Source of the DNA: Temnopleurus reevesii
Taxonomy: Eukaryota > Echinodermata > Echinoidea > Temnopleuroida > Temnopleuridae
Direction: 5' to 3'
NCBI GenBank assembly: GCA_036244855.1
Contig: BQKZ01008685.1
Span: 27,516-39,261 of the forward strand
DNA: 11,746 nucleotides
Position 1 is the stretch's first letter. Each line of letters starts with the position of its first letter. A model generated the notes under the pieces. The model did not search any database and had not been told where the DNA came from. It saw only the letters and a list, made by a program, of their open reading frames with translations. Both the position numbers and the translations under genes were made by a program. Shown here piece after piece: positions 7,358 to 11,746 of the stretch.

Positions 7358-7472
7358 GTGAACTGGGCTGGGAGTTATACCACGCAAGATCAGACACTGC
7401 TGCCCTCTACCAAGCTCTTATCAAGGCCGGCGAGCCTCATGGACTTGCAGACTTTGGTCTTTACACAATGAA
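7358..7472 (+). CDS. DMGDH: Second copy of DMGDH exon E (3' truncated at assembly join)
   Basis: After the acceptor TCAATAG the frame encodes GELGWELYHARSDTAALYQA, LIKAGEPHGLADFGLYTMN and stops at the N at 7473. Compared with 5903-6060 there are about ten differences in about 113 bases. One is amino-acid changing (Ser to Ala after LYH) and the rest are silent. Phase 1 at entry matches the exon D copy at 6490-6670, so the two belong to one locus. The break falls within ten bases of the place where copy c breaks at 6489. Confidence 0.86.
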
Positions 7473-7473
7473 N
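7473..7473. other. Assembly join (single N)
   Basis: A lone N interrupts the second exon E copy after ...ACACAATGAA. The sequence beyond it (TGGTTACATTTC...) is not exon E. With the N at 6489 it brackets a 983-base piece that looks like an inserted contig. Confidence 0.82.
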
Positions 7474-7510
7474 TGGTTACATTTCTTTCCAGTTTGTAAT
7501 ATAATATCAA

Positions 7511-7559
7511 GGTTTATGTTTTGTTTATGTTTATGTTTATTGTTATGTTTATGTTTATA
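7511..7559. repeat. GTTTAT/GTTATG hexanucleotide-like simple repeat
   Basis: An imperfect short tandem repeat built on GTTTAT, with one GTTTTG and one GTTATT variant, about eight units, just after the second assembly join. Confidence 0.8.
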
Positions 7560-7684
7560 GTATATCAAATTTGTAATTAATTGTCTTAAAAAAAAGTCTC
7601 TTATCCATAAAATGTGGGTTGCTTCACCAATCATTTTTTTAATATCTTGTGAAATCTACAATGTAGGATTGGGGTTTGTGTTGT

Positions 7685-7890
7685 GATAGGGTTTCAGCAA
7701 GAAAGCTGCACTCTACCCAGGTATGATTGGGGACCGGTGGGAGACAGCAGCACATTATCTTATGACGGAGTGCCTATTTGGCTGCCTTGATGCTAGGCTT
7801 GAATTGTCATCATGTCACTGGGTAATAATATTGGAAGCGCTTTTAACAGTCAAAACTGACTGGAAAGGCAATATTATTATTGTTATGGTT
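7685..7890 (+). mobile_element. Partial SINE-like element
   Basis: The order of motifs (TTCAGCAAGAAA, GCACTCTACCCAGGT, then CACTGGGTAATAATATTGGA with AAGCGCTTTT) parallels the body of the SINE at 3041-3290 (TTTAGCAAGAAA, GCACTCAACCCAGGT, GCTGGGTAATGATATTAGAT). The tRNA-like head with A and B boxes is missing, so it is 5' truncated or diverged. The 78-codon frame inside it is not a gene. Confidence 0.5.
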
Positions 7891-8228
7891 CAGATCGGGG
7901 TTCCATATACATGTAGATTGGAGGTTATATCTACATATATTGAGCACCCCTCACAATAGAGCCCCCACCATCAACCCACATAAAAATATGAACTTGGAAT
8001 GGTACAATAATTGATAAACAAGTGTGTCTAGACGAGTGTATCTTATAAATACATCTACATGTATTTTTTTTAAAACAAATTTGATACCAATAAGCTATTT
8101 TTTAAACTCTAGGTTTAATGATACATGTACTTCCCTGCACGTAAAGGAAACAATTTTTGATGGAAATGATATTGCTGAAAGTTACATTTAGGTGTATATT
8201 TACAGTGCTTTATAAGATGGTGTACGAA
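7891..8228. other. Intergenic or intronic stretch, nothing recognised
   Basis: AT-rich DNA without a credible ORF, splice-flanked island or repeat, apart from three TACATGTA palindromes (7908, 8056, 8122). Confidence 0.5.
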
Positions 8229-8413
8229 GGGTGTGTTGTCCAATAGTTGCAATTGATCGCAAATCAACTGTAAATAAGTTGCAAATTTTAACTCATATTT
8301 TCATTCACGCATGGTCTGCGCTTCAAACAAAACGCGCATGAAACAATGAATTTGATTGGCGTGTTTCGATCAACTGCAACTTGCGATAAATTGCAATTTT
8401 TGAAGAGCACCCC
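8229..8413. mobile_element. Small inverted-repeat (MITE-like) element
   Basis: The ends are imperfect inverted repeats. The left end is GGGTGTGTTGTCCAATAG then TTGCAATTGATCGCAA. The right end read in reverse is GGGTGCTCTTCAAAAA then TTGCAATTTATCGCAA (15 of 16 in the second block). The arms enclose a CpG-richer core (CACGCATGGTCTGCGCTTC, AACGCGCATG). About 185 bp with no coding potential is typical of a non-autonomous DNA transposon. No clear target-site duplication was found, so the superfamily is open. Confidence 0.6.
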
Positions 8414-8865
8414 CTAAGGATGTTATGATGTCTTGGGGCGAGTAGACTTAAAGTCAGCCCCACAATGATATGATTTCCTGTTGTGCACTTTTTAATCACG
8501 AATCATTGAGGTGCTCAGTTTGTACAAAATGTAATTCAAATGTATCTGTTATAAATCATCTGTTCGTGATATGATAAATCTTTATCTGTTATCAAATATG
8601 TGCCTATTGCCAAGCCCATATTCGACTGCCTGTTTGGACTTAAAGGCATTAGTCTTAATAGTTATGTACAGTATTATACAAAAAATCAGATATACATGTA
8701 TGTATGAATATGTACTTCCAATTTAGAAAAAGTGTTTCTAATAAAAATGTAATCATTTTGTTGATATCTTTGACTTTACGCCAATATTCCATGTTTTTCG
8801 CAATGTCTTGGCAGACGATTTGGATAATGGGGTTTCCATCAACCCATCAAGTGTAAGGCAATCAT
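8414..8865. other. Non-coding stretch, nothing recognised
   Basis: About 450 bp of AT-rich sequence without a gene-like island. It contains one TACATGTA (8693). The last ~60 bases flank the inverted-repeat element below. Confidence 0.5.
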
Positions 8866-9093
8866 TGTGAGCAGAAGGGATAAATGATTTAGACGAAATA
8901 AACAACATCCATTCAAACATTCACAATGGCTTGATGCACACAACAATGTCCTTCCCTCTTCCCTCTAAATATTGAACAGGTGTCGCACCTATTGGGTGAA
9001 TAGATGGGGAAGCTACTTTTTTGTGATCATGAAGCTATTGTGAAGGCTTGAATGAAGTTGTTTACTTTGTCCCAGTCCGTTGTCCATTGTGAG
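8866..9093. mobile_element. Inverted-repeat element, copy 1
   Basis: The left arm (about 8866-8945: GAGCAGAAGGGATAAA ... AACAACATCCATTCAAACATT ... CACAATGGCTTGATG) is the inverted counterpart of the right arm (about 9020-9093, in reverse CACAATGGACAACGGACTGG ... AACAACTTCATTCAAGCCTT ... CACAATAGCTTCATG). The arms are about 75 bp and separated by about 75 bp. A homologous copy lies at 10631-10857, including GTCGCACCT and TTTGTGATCATGAAGCTATT in the centre, so this is a dispersed family. CATTGTGAG occurs at both ends (8863 and 9085), but aligned to copy 2 the right-hand one falls inside the terminal repeat, so it is not a secure target duplication. Confidence 0.72.
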
Positions 9094-9522
9094 TGGACTA
9101 TGAATTCTAAGTTTTCGATATTATGCTTCCGGTCAATGATAAGTGAATCTGGCATGACGTTCATTCCAAAAGCATGCAAGTTTTCTTGTATTTGATTTAC
9201 AAACTGATTTGAGTGAGCTAAGACCAACAATTTTCTCAAAGCAAAACAGAAACAAATTCTTGCCAACTTTACCAGAAAATTATTTCAATTGGTTTTTCCA
9301 ATGAAAAGTACAATGAATAAATCTCTATCTCTTCATAAATTGAAGTAAAGGACGATGCAGGGTTCACTCATAAAATAGTGGGAACCCTCAATAAAATATA
9401 CCATGCACTGAGAAGTTCTAGTTGGAATTATGGATTGTGAGGTGACTGGCAAAGCACTATGATCATGCATATTTGATTTATATCATACACAACTAAACAG
9501 AAATGATAATCAAATTTATATC
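9094..9522. other. Region downstream (minus sense) of the candidate first exon
   Basis: The region contains a minus-strand open stretch (9234 down into the inverted-repeat element) preceded by a pyrimidine-rich tract and AG. It is discussed as a candidate second exon in the findings. The rest (9267-9522) shows nothing recognisable. Confidence 0.4.
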
Positions 9523-9627
9523 CTACTTATAATCTGTCGATGAAATGAATTCCTCCAAATCATCATCATCATCTAAGAGATTAAATCTCGGTTCATGGTT
9601 GTTGATTTCTCCACTGGGCGCTGCCAT
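9523..9627 (-). CDS. Candidate first coding exon of an unidentified minus-strand gene
   Basis: On the minus strand, ATG at 9627-9625 has a favourable start context (AACAACAATGGCAG, purine at -3 and G at +4). The frame encodes 34 residues before a TAG at 9525-9523: MAAPSGE, then NHEPRF, then LLDDDDDLEEFISS and TDYK. A possible donor AA|GTAGGA (9527/9526) lies just before the stop, so it could be a first exon leaving in phase 2. Upstream are two CRE palindromes 70 and 120 bp away and a CpG-retaining stretch, fitting a TATA-less promoter. The acidic LLxxDDxxEEF run resembles the start of the proteasome/BRCA2 partner SEM1 (DSS1), but SEM1's EDW tryptophan is absent here, so I do not assign it. 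The overlapping + strand ORF (9545-9781) reads the GAT repeat as poly-Ser and is probably a shadow. Confidence 0.38.
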   Translation of the reverse strand: MAAPSGEINNHEPRFNLLDDDDDLEEFISSTDYK

Positions 9628-9665
9628 TGTTGTTTATGTTTCAACGACATTTGATATCGCGGTTT

Positions 9666-9689
9666 CGATAGCTGAACATTCAGTTATCG
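9666..9689. repeat. 24-bp near-perfect palindrome
   Basis: CGATAGCTGAA and TTCAGTTATCG form 11-bp arms around a 2-base centre with one mismatch (a G/T pair in RNA). It sits between the candidate start codon and the proximal CRE. Confidence 0.7.
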
Positions 9690-9696
9690 TAAAAGA

Positions 9697-9704
9697 TGAC
9701 GTCA
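9697..9704. promoter_or_regulatory. CRE palindrome TGACGTCA (proximal)
   Basis: An exact full-site cAMP response element, the consensus for CREB/ATF bZIP dimers, 70 bp upstream of the candidate minus-strand ATG. Confidence 0.55.
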
Positions 9705-9746
9705 GAATATTGACACATCCAAAACTATTCCAAGGTATGATGCAAA

Positions 9747-9754
9747 TGACGTCA
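9747..9754. promoter_or_regulatory. CRE palindrome TGACGTCA (distal)
   Basis: A second exact site exactly 50 bp from the first. Two perfect 8-mers so close together are unlikely by chance in DNA of this composition. Confidence 0.55.
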
Positions 9755-9830
9755 CGCCATATCCAATTTATTTCAGGGTGAAAATAATTTCAATCACATG
9801 ACTGCTCCTTGACCAATGACAATGGATACA

Positions 9831-10630
9831 ATCTTATGAGTAGGATATAAATGGTAATATAGGATACACCAGATTAAGTTGAAATCAGTGAAATTGGCTT
9901 CCATAGTCTGTTATCTTTGCATTGTTTGAAATTCATCCGGGGGGGGGGGTTTACAATAAACGACTAAAAGTCGTGTAGAGTGCGGTCCCATTAAGCCTAT
10001 CATTTGCCAATCAAATCATTCTACTTGTAGTACAAACCTTATCAGTATTTTGTTGATCTACCAGCATTGATGTCTAATATCAACGTAAATATATTAAATG
10101 TCTGATGAATATAAAATCAGTGAAATAAAAAGTAATTCTTAATTGCGTCACTTGTTTTTTCCTGTCTGCCAAGAGTTATATGCCGAGAATAATCCAAGGT
10201 AAATGGTACAGTATATGTAGAACATTTTTTATGATCTTATGATACATTAGCTTTAAAAATATGTGGCTAAAAAAGGGTAGGAACCACTATTAAATGTATT
10301 TACAAATTCAATCGTTTGATACATACACTTTTACCCATTCAGGACGAGAATTATTTGAATCACTATTCCTTTCCTAAATTGGCAATGCTTAAATTTTAAA
10401 TTCGTTGAAGATACATGTACATACATTACATATACTCTTTACACATATAGCTGCTGAAAAAATGAGACCGGAGAAAGAGAGTGTGTATCAATAATGTAGC
10501 ATTTGTCTTTATTCTATTCATAAATACATGTACGAGGGTCCCATTGCACTTACTACAATCAATAACACAACAGGGGTTTGGTTTGTCACATGTACAATTG
10601 CATTGAGTACATGTATATCACTACATGTAT
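9831..10630. other. Non-coding stretch, nothing recognised apart from a G tract
   Basis: About 800 bp of AT-rich DNA without a credible exon. It includes a G11 tract (9939-9949) and four TACATGTA palindromes crowded at its end (10412, 10525, 10608, 10622). Confidence 0.5.
9939..9949 (+). repeat. Homopolymer G11
   Basis: Eleven consecutive G in an otherwise AT-rich stretch. The length is prone to sequencing and replication slippage, so the exact count is uncertain. Confidence 0.9.
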
Positions 10631-10857
10631 GAGCAGAAGGGACAAAGGCCCGAAACAAAGTGAACAACCTCCATTCAAGCATTGACAATAGCTACTGTAC
10701 AATATTGATGGACACACAAAAAATTGCTATCCTCCTTATTTTGTGGAAAATGTTGCACAAAAGTCGCACCTGGGACTTTCATTTGTGATCATGAAGCTAT
10801 TGGCAAAGCTTGAATGAATTTGTTTACTTTGTCCCAGTCCTTTGTCCCTTCTGTTCA
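10631..10857. mobile_element. Inverted-repeat element, copy 2
   Basis: The ends carry a perfect 15-bp inverted repeat (CAGAAGGGACAAAGG: left at 10634, right in reverse from 10853). The arms remain similar for about 65 bp (AACAA(C/A)(C/T)TCCATTCAAGC and the CAATAGCT core). It is homologous to copy 1 across both arms and part of the centre and is better preserved. Length is about 225 bp with no ORF of its own. Terminal CAG and small size would suit a hAT-type non-autonomous element, but the flanks (TGTATGAG and TTCACAGT) are not an 8-bp duplication. Confidence 0.75.
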
Positions 10858-10979
10858 CAGTGTATGTATTTGACAGAATTATTTTTCTTAATGCACACTC
10901 GTGTTCAACATTAGGGTTGCCATCGTCGATCACCTGTACAACAGATATGACAAATACTTCTTTTAATTCATACATTATG

Positions 10980-11164
10980 GATCTGTTTGTCAAATTCCAC
11001 GACTTTTTCCCTGACCGGAAAAGGTAGATCTCAATTTCTAGATCTGTTGATCGAATTCAATGACTTTTCCCCTGACTGAATAAAGTAGATATCAATTTCC
11101 AGGATCTGTTGATCGAATTCCATGACTTTTTCCCTGACTTGAAAAAGTGAATCTAAATTTCCTG
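10980..11164. repeat. Minisatellite, three units of 61-62 bp
   Basis: GATCTGTT(T/G) starts at 10980, 11041 and 11103. Each unit continues with AATTC(C/A)A(C/T)GACTTTT(T/C)CCC, then CTGAC, an A-rich/AAGTAGAT stretch and CAATTTC(T/C)-like text. The third unit has drifted most at its end. It is non-coding. Confidence 0.88.
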
Positions 11165-11746
11165 GTTTCCCCTGGATCAATAGGTAACCCGATAGCTCAC
11201 GGCAATAATGATTTTGTATGTTTGAATCATCTTTCTTTGTTAAGTCACATACACATGGCCTATTTATTTTGACCTCTAAACATTGATCTCACCTTTTGCT
11301 TTTTGAAATAAATCATTTAATCAAACCATTCAATATTTATAGCTCTAGAGATTCAATGTTTATAACCAATTCAATTAAGTCTAAACATTTCAATTATTTT
11401 GGTCACATACCCAGACATACCAACCAAAATACTTTTTAAAATAATCCAATAGATTTCTTTGGCTTACAATTGGTTTTGCATGCATCACAGGTGATAAAAT
11501 TTATTTTCATTTGTAGATTTGTAAAATGCCAACAAGAGTGCCTCATCTGGTCAAGACTGAGCACCAAAGTGATAGACATCTTAAGTTAGATTGCTGAAGG
11601 AATAATTACAAACTTCTACTTTATGTATCTCTGACCAGAATTCATTTGATTGTTTTGTGATTCTGCCCTTATCTGAAAACATTTCTTCTCAACTTTCTGA
11701 CAAGCCCAATACTTTGAAAATATGACTCCACCGTTTTCTTAAAGCT
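11165..11746. other. Non-coding stretch to the window end, nothing recognised
   Basis: AT-rich sequence. A TTTCATTTGTAG at 11505-11516 precedes a short open stretch (translating as KMPTRVPHLVKTEHQS), which could be an exon but has no recognisable similarity and no clear donor. Confidence 0.45.

Larger units (their letters stand above)
9628..9830 (-). promoter_or_regulatory. Possible CpG-retaining promoter with paired CRE sites for the minus-strand exon
   Basis: Between the ATG at 9627 and about 9830 there are roughly ten CpGs, unlike the CpG-poor flanks. There are also two exact TGACGTCA palindromes, an ATTTGCAT octamer-like site abutting the distal one on the minus strand, a CACATG E-box near 9795 and a CCAAT pentamer near 9813. 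No TATA box is evident. The layout is typical of animal housekeeping promoters, but there is no transcript evidence here. Confidence 0.4.

Noticed and set aside
8863..9093. CATTGTGAG as a 9-bp target-site duplication around inverted-repeat copy 1
   Set aside because: Aligned to copy 2, the right-hand CATTGTG is the degraded terminal repeat itself, so the match is probably coincidental.
9545..9781. Plus-strand 78-codon ORF starting MNSSKSSSSSKR
   Set aside because: The Ser run is the complement-frame reading of the GAT repeat. The minus-strand frame has the better start context and the promoter-like upstream sequence.

Overview
The window is eukaryotic nuclear DNA, AT-rich and intron-rich, from an animal. 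Coding appears as short islands flanked by GT/AG splice signals and polypyrimidine tracts, surrounded by decayed transposons, tRNA-derived SINEs and inverted-repeat elements. An invertebrate deuterostome such as an echinoderm fits, but that is an inference from the overall look, not from a species marker. Two isolated single N bases (6489, 7473) show that this is a draft assembly with joins.

The main gene is on the + strand and occupies about 416-6060. It is the middle of a mitochondrial dimethylglycine dehydrogenase (DMGDH). Five exons with fully compatible splice phases (A 416-690, B 2103-2323, C 3391-3521, D 4808-5025, E 5903-6060; junction phases 1, 0, 2, 1, then 0) encode about 334 codons. 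They cover the end of the FAD-oxidase part, the FAO middle domain and much of the folate-binding GcvT-like domain. The N-terminal FAD domain lies upstream of the window. I found no exon for the C-terminal part of the GcvT region anywhere downstream.

The gene is unusual in its exon-scale duplications. Four decayed copies of exon B, each with its own acceptor, lie in tandem just before the intact exon B (1255-2102). Two decayed copies of exon E follow the intact exon E (about 6147-6488). After the first N, exon D and exon E occur a second time (6490-6670 and 7358-7472). These differ from the first set almost only at silent sites, so they probably come from a paralogous or strongly diverged allelic locus joined in by assembly.

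Repeats by region: a minus-strand fragment of a non-LTR retrotransposon reverse transcriptase (1-288); a tRNA-derived SINE (about 3041-3290) and a partial relative (about 7685-7890); a dead mariner transposase inserted a few bases after the exon D donor (about 5031-5690); a 138-bp tandem duplication (6708-6983); an inverted-repeat element (8229-8413); two copies of another inverted-repeat family (about 8866-9093 and 10631-10857); and a three-copy 61-62 bp minisatellite (10980-11164).

From 7474 to the end there is no recognised gene. The best coding signal there is a possible minus-strand first exon (9627-9523) with a good start context, behind a CpG-retaining stretch that carries two perfect TGACGTCA (CRE) palindromes. 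It could be the 5' end of an unidentified gene.
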